Shown here piece by piece: positions 53,947-63,028 of a stretch of 64,000 bases of DNA; within the stretch, counting starts at the first letter, position 1, and every line of letters begins with the position of its first letter. The DNA is from Helicobacter_D sp964464895 (lineage in GTDB: Bacteria > Campylobacterota > Campylobacteria > Campylobacterales > Helicobacteraceae): assembly GCA_964464895.1 (NCBI GenBank), contig CAYXGY010000008.1:15416-79415 (forward strand), read 5' to 3'. Under the pieces are notes generated by a model. The model was not told the DNA's origin. It made no database searches and saw only the letters and a program-made list of their open reading frames with translations. The translations under genes and the position numbers were made by a program.

Positions 53947-54432
53947 ATGCCACTTTTAGATAGCTTCAAAGTCAATCACGAAATTATGCCAGCCCCTGCA
54001 GTGCGTCTTGGGAAAGTAATGCACACACCCAAAGGCGATGCAATTTGTGTTTTTGATTTGCGCTTTTGCAAGCCCAATGTTGAAATCTTAAGCGAAAAAG
54101 GAATCCACACACTAGAGCACCTCTTCGCAGGATTTATGCGTGAGCATTTAAATAGTGATGCAGTAGAAATCATTGACATTTCTCCTATGGGTTGTCGCAC
54201 AGGATTCTATATGAGTTTAATTGGCAAACCTACTCCACAAGCCGTGCGTGAGGCGTGGGAAAAAAGTATGCAAGACATTCTTAAAGTAAGCGAAATTCCC
54301 GAAGCCAACTCATTGCAGTGTGGCACTTACAAAATGCACTCTCTTGATGAAGCTAAAGAAATTGCCAAAAACACATTAAACAAAGGAATTGGCATTATGG
54401 ATAATGAAGCACTTAAACTCAATCTCCAATGA
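53947..54432 (+). CDS. luxS: S-ribosylhomocysteine lyase (autoinducer-2 synthase)
   Basis: Metalloenzyme splitting S-ribosylhomocysteine to homocysteine and the AI-2 precursor. HTLEH at 54-58 gives two metal-binding His; catalytic Cys83 is in MGCRTGFY; the third ligand Cys is in LQCGTYKMHS near 128. At 161 residues it is typical. Ribosome site AAGGAA lies before the ATG. It overlaps ligA by 4 bp. Confidence 0.97.
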   Translation: MPLLDSFKVNHEIMPAPAVRLGKVMHTPKGDAICVFDLRFCKPNVEILSEKGIHTLEHLFAGFMREHLNSDAVEIIDISPMGCRTGFYMSLIGKPTPQAVREAWEKSMQDILKVSEIPEANSLQCGTYKMHSLDEAKEIAKNTLNKGIGIMDNEALKLNLQ

Positions 54433-56426
54433 CTTTAGAAAATTACTTACAAGCGGTAGAATGCCTTAATTTATGGGCAAAACATTATTATGTCTTAGAC
54501 GACCCTATTGCGAGCGATGAAGAATACGACACACTCTACCACCAAATCCAAGCTTACGAGCTACAAAACCCTCAAAACATTGCTCCCGATTCTCCAACGC
54601 AACGCGTAGGGGACAAGGTGCTAGAATCCTTTAGCAAATCTACCCATATCCAAAGAATGTGGAGCTTAGAAGATGTCTTCAATCCACAAGAATTGCAAGA
54701 GTGGATAGAACGCGTCTTGCGCACAGCCAATCAGGATTCTTTGCCATTTTTCATTAGTCCTAAATTTGATGGCGCAAGCTTAAATCTCCTCTATGAAAAC
54801 GGAATCCTTATCAGTGCAGCGACAAGAGGAGATGCTTTTGTGGGTGAAAATGTAACACAAAATGCACGCACGATTCCAAGCATTCCTCTTAAAATTGCCT
54901 ACAAAGGACGCATTGAGATTCGCGGGGAATGCGTCATCTCCAAAGGAGATTTTGAAAAGTTAAATCAAGAACGTTTGCAAAAGGGAGAAAATCTCTTTGC
55001 CAACCCACGCAATGCAGCCGCCGGAAGCTTGCGCCAACTAGATTCCAAAATCACTGCAAAACGCAAATTGCAATTCATCGCTTGGGGTGTGGGTGCTTGT
55101 GATTTGGCAGACTTTATGGAATTTGCCCTCACGAACGAATCTAGCAGCTCTAAAGATAGCTTTTTTGCGCTAATGGAGCAAATCTATGCTTTGGGATTCC
55201 AAAAATCCCCATTCATAGAGTATTGCAATGATTTCAAGAGTATTCAAAACGCCTATACACATTTGATTTCTATGCGGGATTCTTATCCTATTATGCTTGA
55301 TGGAATGGTTATTCGCGTGGATTCTATTGCGCTACAAGATAAACTTGGATTCACAATTAAAGCCCCTCGTTTTGCTTGCGCATACAAATTTCCCGCAATT
55401 GAAAAAAGAGCCAAACTACTTGGAATCACTCTGCAAGTAGGGAGGACAGGCGTCATCACTCCTGTTGCAGAGCTTGAGCCAATTTTCATTGAGGGGGCGA
55501 AAGTCAGTCGGGCGACTTTGCATAACTTTGATGAAATCGCTAGAAAGGACATTCAAATCAATGACTTTGTGATTCTCATTCGCAGCGGTGATGTGATTCC
55601 AAAAATCATCAAATCTCTACCTGCTTTGCGCAATGGCACACAATTCCCCTATCAAATCCCAACGCAATGCCCAATCTGCAAAAGTGAATTACTGATTGAA
55701 GAAAAGCTCATCAAATGTCAGAATCTTAATTGTGAAGCCCGCGTGAAAAACTCTATTATCCATTTTGCAAGCAAAAAGGCACTCAATATTGATGGCTTGG
55801 GGGAAAAGATTGTGGAAACACTCTTTGATACAGGCAAGATTGCTTCCATAGAAGACTTGTTCTATTTGCGTGCGGACGACTTAGCGGATTTGGAAGGCTT
55901 TAAGGACAAAAAAATCAACAATTTACTTCAAGCAATCGCCGCTACACGCGGCGTAGAGCTGTGGAGATTCATCAATGCACTCGGGATTGAACATATCGGA
56001 GAGGGAGCAAGCAAAAAGCTTGCCAATGCCTTTGGATTAGAGTTTTATCAAAAATCCTATCAAGATTTTATCACACTTGATGGATTCGGGGCAGAAATGG
56101 CAGCTTCGTTAGAGGAGTTTTGCAAAGTCAATCTCCAACGTCTCTTGCGACTTTTAGAGCTGATTTCTCCCCTTTGTGTAACTCAAGAATTAACGCAAGA
56201 TTCTCAAGTCAAAGGCAAAACCTTTGTCATCACGGGCACACTTTCCAAAGCGCGCGAGGAATATCAAGAGATTTTGGAATCACTAGGCGCAAAAGTTAGC
56301 GGGAGTGTTTCTAAAAAAACAAATTTTCTACTCTGTGGTGAAAATGCAGGCTCTAAACTTACAAAAGCACAAGAATTGGGTGTCAAGGTTATAAACGAAG
56401 AGGAGCTTAATGCAATGCTTGAGTAA
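54429..56426 (+). CDS. ligA: NAD-dependent DNA ligase
   Basis: Seals nicks using NAD+. Ordered domains: Ia domain with DDPIASDEEYDTLY, adenylation site Lys in SPKFDGAS (about 112-119), OB domain with LQVGRTGVITPVAELEPI, zinc-finger cysteines in CPICKSELLI and KCQNLNCEARVK, helix-hairpin-helix repeats, and a C-terminal BRCT domain starting near GKTFVITGTLSKAREE. At 665 residues it is full length. It converges on gatB. Confidence 0.97.
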   Translation: MTLENYLQAVECLNLWAKHYYVLDDPIASDEEYDTLYHQIQAYELQNPQNIAPDSPTQRVGDKVLESFSKSTHIQRMWSLEDVFNPQELQEWIERVLRTANQDSLPFFISPKFDGASLNLLYENGILISAATRGDAFVGENVTQNARTIPSIPLKIAYKGRIEIRGECVISKGDFEKLNQERLQKGENLFANPRNAAAGSLRQLDSKITAKRKLQFIAWGVGACDLADFMEFALTNESSSSKDSFFALMEQIYALGFQKSPFIEYCNDFKSIQNAYTHLISMRDSYPIMLDGMVIRVDSIALQDKLGFTIKAPRFACAYKFPAIEKRAKLLGITLQVGRTGVITPVAELEPIFIEGAKVSRATLHNFDEIARKDIQINDFVILIRSGDVIPKIIKSLPALRNGTQFPYQIPTQCPICKSELLIEEKLIKCQNLNCEARVKNSIIHFASKKALNIDGLGEKIVETLFDTGKIASIEDLFYLRADDLADLEGFKDKKINNLLQAIAATRGVELWRFINALGIEHIGEGASKKLANAFGLEFYQKSYQDFITLDGFGAEMAASLEEFCKVNLQRLLRLLELISPLCVTQELTQDSQVKGKTFVITGTLSKAREEYQEILESLGAKVSGSVSKKTNFLLCGENAGSKLTKAQELGVKVINEEELNAMLE

Positions 56427-56526
56427 ATTCTACATCCGCGAACATTATTCGCTTCGCACATTTATTTCTATATGCACTCTTTAAAAACTTAACATCAATT
56501 CAGGATTCCAACTTTAGCTCACAAAT

Positions 56527-57954
56527 TCAATTTAATTTTTCTTTGAGCAGTTCATTCACTCTTGCAGGATTTGCGCCTTTAGAATTTTTCATCACTTGCC
56601 CTACAAAGAATCCAAAGAGCTTGTCTTTACCACTCTTATATTCCGCAACTTTATCCGCATTTGCACTAATGACTGCTTCAATGGCTTCAAGGATTGCACC
56701 CTCATCATTAACCTGCGCTAATCCCATAGATTCTATCAGACTATCTACCTCACCTCCACGATTCTGCGCCAAAACATCAAGAATTTCTTTGGCACTTTTA
56801 CCGCTAATCTTGCCCTCATCAATGCGTTTAACCAAAGTTGCCAAAGTCTCTGACTTAATCCCGCAATTTTGCAAATTATTCTCGCCCTTTAACCTCCCTA
56901 AAAGTTCGGTAGTCAGCCAAGTAACTGCACCCTTTGGACTTGCACCCAAAGCAAGCATTTGCTCAAAGTATAATGCCATTTCAAGCTCACTTGTGAGCAC
57001 TTTTGCATCACTTTCTTTGATTCCAAACTCACGCACATAACGCAATCTTTTTTCATCGGGCATTTCTGGGATTTTACGCCCCTGCTCCATTAGCTCCGCG
57101 TCAATAAACACGGGCAACAAATCAGGGTCTGGAAAATAACGATAATCTGCCGCTTCCTCCTTGCCACGCATAGAACGTGTAGTGCCCTTTGCAGTGTCAA
57201 AGAGGCGTGTTTCTTGGACGACTTCTGTTGCATATTTGCCATCCTCCCACGCCTCAATTTGTCGCTCTACTTCATATTCAATGGCTTTTTGAATGAATTT
57301 AAAGCTATTGAGATTCTTAATTTCTACGCGCGTATAAAGATTAGAATCCCCTTTAGGACGGATAGAAACATTTGCATCGCAACGAAAGCTTCCCTCTTGC
57401 ATATTTGCATCAGAGATTCCTAAGAATCGGACAATAGAATGCAGCTTTTTAAGATATGCTATCGCCTCATCACTGCTTCGCATATCAGGCTCGCTCACAA
57501 TCTCCAAAAGTGGCGTACAGGCGCGATTCAAATCCACTTTAGAATAATGACTCTCGTGGATATTTTTCCCCGCGTCCTCTTCCATATGCGCACGCGTTAC
57601 GCCGATAATCTTTTTCTCTCCATTGACTTCAATCTCAATTTCCCCGCGTCCTACGATTGGAATCTCAAATTGGCTAATTTGATAGGCTTTAGGTAAATCA
57701 GGATAAAAATAATTTTTGCGTGCAAACACGGAGTTTTGATTAATCTTGGCGTTGATGGCTGTGCCAAATGAAATTGCCTTTTTGACGACTTCGCGATTCA
57801 ACACAGGCAACGCACCGGGCAAACCCAAGCAAGTGGGACAAACATTTTTATTTGGTTCTTCACCAAAACTTGTCGCACACGCACAAAAAATTTTCGTCTT
57901 GGTATTGAGCTGGACATGCACTTCAAGCCCAATAATGGTTTCATAAGCACTCAT
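56527..57954 (-). CDS. gatB: aspartyl/glutamyl-tRNA amidotransferase subunit B
   Basis: Part of GatCAB, which converts misacylated Glu-tRNAGln and Asp-tRNAAsn, needed where GlnRS or AsnRS are missing. GLEVHVQLNTKTKIFC at the start, CPTCLGLPGALPVLN, RKNYFYPDLPKAYQISQ, and DYRYFPDPDLLPV are strongly conserved. The C-terminal YqeY-like tail domain ends GANPARVNELL. The frame extends to 57984, but AAAGGTGAATCA before the ATG at 57954 supports a 475-residue protein. The ~285-bp gap upstream holds one dispersed repeat. Confidence 0.96.
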   Translation of the reverse strand: MSAYETIIGLEVHVQLNTKTKIFCACATSFGEEPNKNVCPTCLGLPGALPVLNREVVKKAISFGTAINAKINQNSVFARKNYFYPDLPKAYQISQFEIPIVGRGEIEIEVNGEKKIIGVTRAHMEEDAGKNIHESHYSKVDLNRACTPLLEIVSEPDMRSSDEAIAYLKKLHSIVRFLGISDANMQEGSFRCDANVSIRPKGDSNLYTRVEIKNLNSFKFIQKAIEYEVERQIEAWEDGKYATEVVQETRLFDTAKGTTRSMRGKEEAADYRYFPDPDLLPVFIDAELMEQGRKIPEMPDEKRLRYVREFGIKESDAKVLTSELEMALYFEQMLALGASPKGAVTWLTTELLGRLKGENNLQNCGIKSETLATLVKRIDEGKISGKSAKEILDVLAQNRGGEVDSLIESMGLAQVNDEGAILEAIEAVISANADKVAEYKSGKDKLFGFFVGQVMKNSKGANPARVNELLKEKLN

Positions 57955-58093
57955 TGATTCACCTTTTATTAAAATCGTGCGCATTTTATCAGATTTTGCT
58001 TTAAATAAACGCTAGATTCCCGCTTGATTATTAATTGTTTCGCGTTTTTCAGTCTTTTAAAGAATAATGGAGGAATTTACTTTTGGCTAGGTT

Positions 58094-58130
58094 GGATTAC
58101 TTCGTTGTGGCTAACGTGCCTTGCAATGAA
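58094..58130 (+). repeat. dispersed repeat, copy 5
   Basis: 37-nt unit GGATTACTTCG...GCCTTGCAATGAA between gatB and the tRNA cluster, with an imperfect reversed half (GTAGCAATCTA) about 30 bp further on. Same family as the units at 8867, 21377 and 43231, but more worn. Confidence 0.45.
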
Positions 58131-58240
58131 AATGTTATTGCAAAACTTGTTTTATCACGCGTAGCAATCTATTTGGAATCCTACTGATGATTTTGTGATT
58201 TCATTGCTACTTTTAGGATACTTATAATGAAGTTTAGAAG

Positions 58241-58328
58241 TGGCCGGGAGAGAGGGATTCGAACCCCCGGAGGTATGACCCTCAACGGTTTTCAAGACCG
58301 CCGCTATCGACCACTCAGCCATCTCCCG
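58241..58328 (-). tRNA. tRNA-Ser (UGA anticodon)
   Basis: 88 nt including an encoded CCA. Acceptor CGGGAGA pairs with TCTCCCG; anticodon loop CTTGAAA gives TGA; a long variable arm is present, as required for tRNA-Ser. Last gene of the cluster. Confidence 0.95.
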
Positions 58329-58353
58329 ATAAACAATCAAATACGATTCAAAA

Positions 58354-58428
58354 TGGAGGCGACACCCAGATTCGAACTGGGGAATCAAGGCTTTGCAGGC
58401 CCATGCCTTACCGCTTGGCTATGTCGCC
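58354..58428 (-). tRNA. tRNA-Cys (GCA anticodon)
   Basis: 75 nt with encoded CCA. Acceptor GGCGACA pairs with TGTCGCC; anticodon GCA lies in the loop of GGGCCTGCAAAGCC; T-loop GTTCGAATC is intact. Confidence 0.95.
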
Positions 58429-58436
58429 ATTTGTCG

Positions 58437-58523
58437 TGGTGCCCGGGGCCGGACTTGAACCGGCACGGACGCAATGTCCGAGGGATTTTAAGTCCCTTGT
58501 GTCTACCATTTCACCACCCGGGC
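58437..58523 (-). tRNA. tRNA-Leu (UAA anticodon)
   Basis: 87 nt with encoded CCA. Acceptor GCCCGGG pairs with CCCGGGC; anticodon TAA lies in GGGACTTAAAATCCC; a long variable arm is present. Confidence 0.95.
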
Positions 58524-58569
58524 AAATTTATTCAATCTATCAAACTTTTGCTACTTTTATGATTTAAAA

Positions 58570-58644
58570 TGGAGCGGGAGACGGGGATCGAACCCGCGGC
58601 CCCAACCTTGGCAAGGTTATGCTCTACCACTGAGCTACTCCCGC
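58570..58644 (-). tRNA. tRNA-Gly (GCC anticodon)
   Basis: 75 nt with encoded CCA. Acceptor GCGGGAG pairs with CTCCCGC; anticodon GCC lies in AACCTTGCCAAGGTT; T-loop GTTCGATCC. First gene of the Gly-Leu-Cys-Ser cluster. Confidence 0.95.
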
Positions 58645-58661
58645 ATAAAAGTGAGAGCAAA

Positions 58662-58690
58662 ATTATAGCGATGCTTTTGAAAAAAATCAA
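58662..58690 (-). promoter_or_regulatory. promoter of the tRNA cluster
   Basis: On the minus strand TTGATT (58685-58690) and TATAAT (58662-58667) are separated by exactly 17 nt, ending 17 bp before tRNA-Gly. This is the best sigma-70-type promoter in the window. Confidence 0.75.
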
Positions 58691-58775
58691 GATATTTTAG
58701 GCAAAAATGCTAAAAAATGCTAAAATTCCAAGTTCTATATTTTCTATGAATTTTTAACGAAAAAGGACTTTAACA

Positions 58776-59858
58776 ATGAAACAACAAGGCTTCAATTTAA
58801 TAAAATTATTGGGAATCTTAATTCTGTGCTTTGGCGTTGATTCTATGGCTTCAGATTTCACCTATCAAACCTTTCGCTTCTCGCCCCATCAAGCAGGGTT
58901 CAATCCGACAAAAGCCACTTCTTTGCTTTTTGTCGCAAATTCTAATGAGGGGATTTTATGGGCTGGTAATCAAGATTTTGGACGCTGCACACCCCTAAGT
59001 GAAAACGAATCGCAATCCCAAAGTCAAAGTATCAAAGAGGGCATTCTCCAATGTAAAAATCTTGCCCTAAAGGTTGAAAGTGGCGTCATTACAGAGGTTT
59101 TAACCGCTACCCAACAACAAAAACTTAATCTTAAGCTACTAGATTCTATCACTTTAGAACCACAAGAAGTAACCTACCAATATCCTAAAACTAAACAAAA
59201 TGCAACCACCCACGCTCTAGCGACGATACGATTCCATTGCTCTAAAGATTCAAAAATTCAGCAATTATTGCAAGTGCTTTATCAAGAAAAATTTGATTGC
59301 AAAAATGCTCAAGAAGTGTTTATAAAAAGTGCGCAAAACTCTATGCAGCAAGCCTTTGACGCAATGGCGCAAGAGGAAAGAAAAAGCAGAGAAAACATCA
59401 TACAAGAATTTTTGGAAACCTCATCGTTTGAAACAAATACGACAGATTCTTTATATTATTTTGATGAAAACTTGCTTGCATTTTCCATAAACAATTATTC
59501 CTATACAGGCGGAGCGCACGGAATCTCTTACGAAAAAGGCGTGATTGTATCTAAAAACAATGAAATCTTGGATTTAAAGACAATGATAGATTTGAATAAT
59601 CTAGAATTAAAAAGCCTACTTTGGCAAGCCTATCAAGAATATTTGAAAAATATAGGTGAGGAGGCTTTTGTAGATTTTGAATCTTTCAAGGTTTCAGAGG
59701 CAATTTTGCTTGATTATGATGCGTTTGTCTTTGTTTATCAACCCTACGAACTAATGCCTTACGCATATGGAATCCTTAAACTTAAGATTCCATTAGAAAA
59801 AATGGCGCAATTGGGAAACTTTAGCCAAACACCGCTAAAATCTTTATTCGCCAAATAA
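58776..59858 (+). CDS. exported DUF3298/RsiV-like domain protein
   Basis: Periplasmic protein of unknown role. A signal peptide of about 25 residues (ends MAS) is followed by a Ser/Gln-rich variable region, then a C-terminal domain like RsiV/DUF3298-PdaC: FSINNYSYTGGAHG (about 232-245), KNNEILDLKTMIDL and the closing YQPYELMPYAYGILKLKIPL. In RsiV that domain binds lysozyme; here a role in envelope or lysozyme sensing is only a suggestion. It overlaps by 1 bp the extended frame of the thioredoxin-like gene downstream. Confidence 0.75.
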   Translation: MKQQGFNLIKLLGILILCFGVDSMASDFTYQTFRFSPHQAGFNPTKATSLLFVANSNEGILWAGNQDFGRCTPLSENESQSQSQSIKEGILQCKNLALKVESGVITEVLTATQQQKLNLKLLDSITLEPQEVTYQYPKTKQNATTHALATIRFHCSKDSKIQQLLQVLYQEKFDCKNAQEVFIKSAQNSMQQAFDAMAQEERKSRENIIQEFLETSSFETNTTDSLYYFDENLLAFSINNYSYTGGAHGISYEKGVIVSKNNEILDLKTMIDLNNLELKSLLWQAYQEYLKNIGEEAFVDFESFKVSEAILLDYDAFVFVYQPYELMPYAYGILKLKIPLEKMAQLGNFSQTPLKSLFAK

Positions 59859-59902
59859 TGCGTATAAATGTTATAATAAGCACTTTAATGCAAGGAAAGA
59901 GA

Positions 59903-60538
59903 ATGAAATGGATTGGGTTAGTCGCGATGATTGGGCTTTGCTTTGGTATCTTGGGTTGTGAAAAACAAGACCATAAACAAACAAGCCAAACAACCATAGA
60001 AAAAAAGCAAGAAATTTTGGAAAATCTCATCTTAAGAAGCAATGCAAACACAGAATTAATTATCAATCAAAAACCCCAAAAAGAGCAAAATAACTTCAAA
60101 AACATTGAACCCAAAAAAGAAAATGTTTTTAAGAATCTGATTGTTACTTCGGACACAAATAACCTCAAAGTCTTGCTCTTTTTCACCACTTGGTGCGACC
60201 CTTGCAAGGGAATCTTGCCTCACTTAGAGAATCTAAAAAAACAATTTGGCGAGCAAATCTCCCTCTATGGAATCCCCATAGACGACTTGGTGGGAGAAGT
60301 AGAAAACTTCAAAGGCATAATGCAAGTTTTCAATGAAGAAAATACTACTAGTATCCCAATGATATTAGATGAGAATCGCTCCAAACTCTTAAACGCACTT
60401 GGCAAAATTGAGGGCGTGCCACTCATCGCATTATACGATACAGACGGGCAATACATTATCCACTATTTAGGTGCGATTCCAGAAGAAATGATTGAGTTTG
60501 ACCTCTCACAAAATTTAGCAAAATTGAAGGCACACTAA
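59903..60538 (+). CDS. thioredoxin-like (TlpA family) lipoprotein
   Basis: Probable periplasmic thiol reductase. From the ATG at 59903 (AAGGAAAGAGA before it) there is a lipoprotein signal with lipobox GILGC, a charged Lys/Gln-rich linker, then a thioredoxin fold with redox-active WCDPC in FFTTWCDPCKGILP and a cis-Pro region EGVPLIALYDTDG. The 211-residue protein may serve cytochrome c maturation or disulfide reduction. Its stop overlaps the ftsY start (TAATG), so the genes are cotranscribed. Confidence 0.85.
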   Translation: MKWIGLVAMIGLCFGILGCEKQDHKQTSQTTIEKKQEILENLILRSNANTELIINQKPQKEQNNFKNIEPKKENVFKNLIVTSDTNNLKVLLFFTTWCDPCKGILPHLENLKKQFGEQISLYGIPIDDLVGEVENFKGIMQVFNEENTTSIPMILDENRSKLLNALGKIEGVPLIALYDTDGQYIIHYLGAIPEEMIEFDLSQNLAKLKAH

Positions 60539-61425
60539 TGCTTGAAATATTCAAAAAAACCCTACAAAAAACCACACAAAATATTCGTGATTTACTCCCA
60601 AAAACTCATAAAAAACTTAGCAAAGAGACTTTGGAAGAGATTTTAATCACCACAGATATGGATTATGATTTGATTGAGATGATTTTAAGCCCACTTGGAG
60701 AACAAATCAGTCGCAATGAGCTTGAAGTCGCACTACTTAGGCTCTTCCGCGGGGAAAGCTACTATGATAAGGTGCAGGCAAAAACGACAGAAGATAAGCC
60801 TTGCGTTCATCTCATTGTGGGCATCAATGGTGCGGGCAAGACAACAACGATTGCCAAACTTGCCAATCTCTACAAGCAACAAGGCAAAAGCGTGATTCTA
60901 GGGGCTGGGGACACATTTAGAGCCGCTGCGATTGAACAACTAAAATTATGGGGAGAGAGATTGAATCTCCCTGTGGTTGCCTCGCAAATCGGACACGACC
61001 CCTCTGCTGTCGCTTTTGACACTATTACTTCCGCGATTGCTAAAAACCTAGATGTCGCAATCATTGACACCGCAGGGAGATTGCACAATCAAAGCAATCT
61101 ACAACAAGAGCTACAAAAGATTATGCGCATTTGCAACAAGGCAAAGGCGGGTGCGCCACAGCGCAAAATCTTGATTTTGGACGGCACACAAGGCACTTCT
61201 AGCCTAGAGCAAGCGAGGATTTTTAGCCAAACTCTAGGAGGGATTGATGGCGTCATCATCACCAAACTAGATGGCACAAGCAAAGGAGGCGCAATCTTTA
61301 GTATCATCTATGCCTTGCGCGTGCCGATTTTATACATTGGTGTAGGGGAAAACGCGCAAGACCTTATCGTCTTTAACGAGGAGGAATACATTACAACGAT
61401 TCTGGATTCTATCTTTGAAAGCTAG
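60538..61425 (+). CDS. ftsY: signal recognition particle receptor FtsY
   Basis: GTPase that docks SRP-ribosome complexes at the inner membrane. A short N-domain is followed by the G-domain: P-loop GINGAGKTTTIAKLA (about 97-111), DTFRAAAIEQL, DTAGRLHNQ, and TKLDGTSKGG (about 241-250). At 295 residues it lacks the long acidic A-domain of E. coli, as usual in Helicobacter. It follows the thioredoxin-like gene and precedes radA. Confidence 0.96.
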   Translation: MLEIFKKTLQKTTQNIRDLLPKTHKKLSKETLEEILITTDMDYDLIEMILSPLGEQISRNELEVALLRLFRGESYYDKVQAKTTEDKPCVHLIVGINGAGKTTTIAKLANLYKQQGKSVILGAGDTFRAAAIEQLKLWGERLNLPVVASQIGHDPSAVAFDTITSAIAKNLDVAIIDTAGRLHNQSNLQQELQKIMRICNKAKAGAPQRKILILDGTQGTSSLEQARIFSQTLGGIDGVIITKLDGTSKGGAIFSIIYALRVPILYIGVGENAQDLIVFNEEEYITTILDSIFES

Positions 61426-61465
61426 ATTCTAAACAACAATCCGCATTATCCTTAAAGGCTACAAA

Positions 61466-62815
61466 ATGGCGAAGAAAAAGACGCAAATTTTTGAATGTCA
61501 GCATTGTGGATTCCAAAGCTCAAAATGGCTTGGGAAATGCTCTAATTGTGGGGCTTGGGAAAGTTTCTTGGAGCTTAAAGAAGAGCAGATAGAAGCCTTT
61601 AAGGCTGCGGAATCTCCACTGATAAGCAAAGTTACTCCTATCACAGAGGTGCAAGAAGAAGAGTTTGTGCGCTTTAGCAGTGGTGAGCAAGAATTAGACA
61701 TTGTGCTTGGGGGCGGAATCGTGCTTGGGGGAATGTATCTAGTCGGTGGCAGTCCGGGCGTTGGGAAATCTACGCTTCTACTCAAAATCTCAAGCAATTT
61801 AGCCAAAATGGGCAAAAAAGTCCTCTATGTCAGCGGGGAAGAGAGTGCCTCGCAAATCAAACTACGTGCCGAGAGGCTCAATGCAGTATGCGAAAACCTT
61901 TTCTTGCTCAATGCGATTAAACTACAAGAGATTCTAGGCACAATCTATGCGAAAGAACACCGCTATTCTATGGTTGTGATTGATAGTATCCAAACGCTTT
62001 ATAGCGAGAATATTAGCTCAAGTCCGGGAAGCGTCTCTCAAGTGCGCGAAGTAACCTTTGAGCTAATGCGCCTCGCCAAAGAATATGGAATCTGTGTATT
62101 TATCATCGGACATATCACCAAAGAGGGTGCGATTGCCGGACCTAGAATCCTAGAACATATGGTGGATTGTGTGCTTTACTTTGAGGGGGATTCTAGTCGT
62201 GAATTGCGCTTCTTAAGAGGCTTCAAAAACCGCTTTGGCAACACAAGCGAAATCGGAATTTTTGAAATGAAAAGCAATGGATTAGTAGGGGCGAAAGAAG
62301 CTTCCAAGATTTTTTTCCAGCAAAAGACTTCTGCGCCCGGAAGTGCGCTAAGTGTCGTTATGGAGGGTTCTCGCTCACTTGTTTTGGAAGTGCAAGCCCT
62401 CGTGAGCGACTGCGCTTATGGAATGCCTAAACGTTCTTCTACCGGCTTTGATTCCAATCGCCTCAATATGATTTTGGCACTATTAGAGCGCAAATTGGAG
62501 ATTCCGCTTAATCGTTACGATGTGTTTATCAATATCACAGGCGGAATCAAGATTTTAGAAACTGCAGCGGATTTGGCAGTCGTGGCTGCGATTCTCTCTA
62601 GCTTCCGCAATAGAGCCCTCTCTAGCGGAAGTGTATTTCTAGGAGAAGTCAGTCTCGTAGGGGATATTCGTGATGTGCCAAATGTGGAAGCAAGGCTCAA
62701 AGAAGCCTTATCGCTTGGAATCACGCGGGCGATTCTGCCCAAAAAACCCGCCCAAACAATTAATATCAAGTGTTTTGAAGTGCAAGAAGTTACAAAAATC
62801 ATTGATTGGATGTAA
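61466..62815 (+). CDS. radA: DNA repair protein RadA
   Basis: RecA-like ATPase and helicase used in recombination and natural transformation. N-terminal zinc finger C-x2-C...C-x2-C around FECQHCGFQSSKWLGKCSNC; Walker A GGSPGVGKSTLLL (about 94); RadA-specific KNRFGNTSEIG (about 254); and a C-terminal Lon-protease-like domain. At 449 residues it is standard. It is followed by a 516-bp gap that holds a small-peptide and antisense-RNA locus. Confidence 0.96.
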   Translation: MAKKKTQIFECQHCGFQSSKWLGKCSNCGAWESFLELKEEQIEAFKAAESPLISKVTPITEVQEEEFVRFSSGEQELDIVLGGGIVLGGMYLVGGSPGVGKSTLLLKISSNLAKMGKKVLYVSGEESASQIKLRAERLNAVCENLFLLNAIKLQEILGTIYAKEHRYSMVVIDSIQTLYSENISSSPGSVSQVREVTFELMRLAKEYGICVFIIGHITKEGAIAGPRILEHMVDCVLYFEGDSSRELRFLRGFKNRFGNTSEIGIFEMKSNGLVGAKEASKIFFQQKTSAPGSALSVVMEGSRSLVLEVQALVSDCAYGMPKRSSTGFDSNRLNMILALLERKLEIPLNRYDVFINITGGIKILETAADLAVVAAILSSFRNRALSSGSVFLGEVSLVGDIRDVPNVEARLKEALSLGITRAILPKKPAQTINIKCFEVQEVTKIIDWM

Positions 62816-62930
62816 GAAAAAGATTCAATGGCAAGATGATTCGCACTCAAACGTGTGGATTTGTATGCAAAGGCACACCGCAATCACAAGTGATTCGAGC
62901 AATGCAACACCACAGGTTAAATTCATCTTG

Positions 62931-62951
62931 AACCCTGCAAGAAGCAGGGTT
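62931..62951 (-). other. stem-loop after the small peptide ORF
   Basis: AACCCTGC and GCAGGGTT pair (8 bp) around a 5-nt loop, starting 9 bp after the peptide's stop. It is followed in the predicted mRNA by the 12-nt segment complementary to the coding region (62919-62930). It has no T-run of its own. Confidence 0.6.
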
Positions 62952-62959
62952 AGGCTCAA

Positions 62960-63028
62960 TTAATAAGCCTTGACAACGATGATACAAAGTAGTATAATCA
63001 CGCACAAGATGAATTTTACGGTTTTCAT
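62960..63028 (-). CDS. 22-residue hydrophobic peptide, AapA-like type I toxin candidate
   Basis: ATG at 63028 is preceded by AAAGGAGC with ideal 6-nt spacing, and the frame ends at TAA after 22 codons: MKTVKFILCVIILLC, then IIVVKAY. It is one membrane-spanning helix with basic residues at both ends, as in AapA, Ibs, Ldr or Hok-type toxins. The Shine-Dalgarno sits in a small TATGC/GCATA hairpin (63031-63049). Codons 5-8 (63005-63016) are perfectly complementary to the 3' UTR at 62919-62930. A TATAAT on the minus strand (63095-63100) would start the mRNA about 60 nt upstream with a GGGTGTT/AACACCC stem-loop. The class call is from architecture; the peptide itself is not recognised. Confidence 0.65.
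   Translation of the reverse strand: MKTVKFILCVIILLCIIVVKAY
62993..62998 (+). promoter_or_regulatory. -10 of the predicted antisense RNA, inside the peptide ORF
   Basis: TATAAT on the plus strand within the peptide coding region, directed toward the peptide's start codon and Shine-Dalgarno. Predicted start near 63005. Confidence 0.5.

Noticed and set aside
58155..58562. Short open frames across the tRNA cluster
   Set aside because: They read through well-formed tRNA genes and have no ribosome site; they are chance frames.
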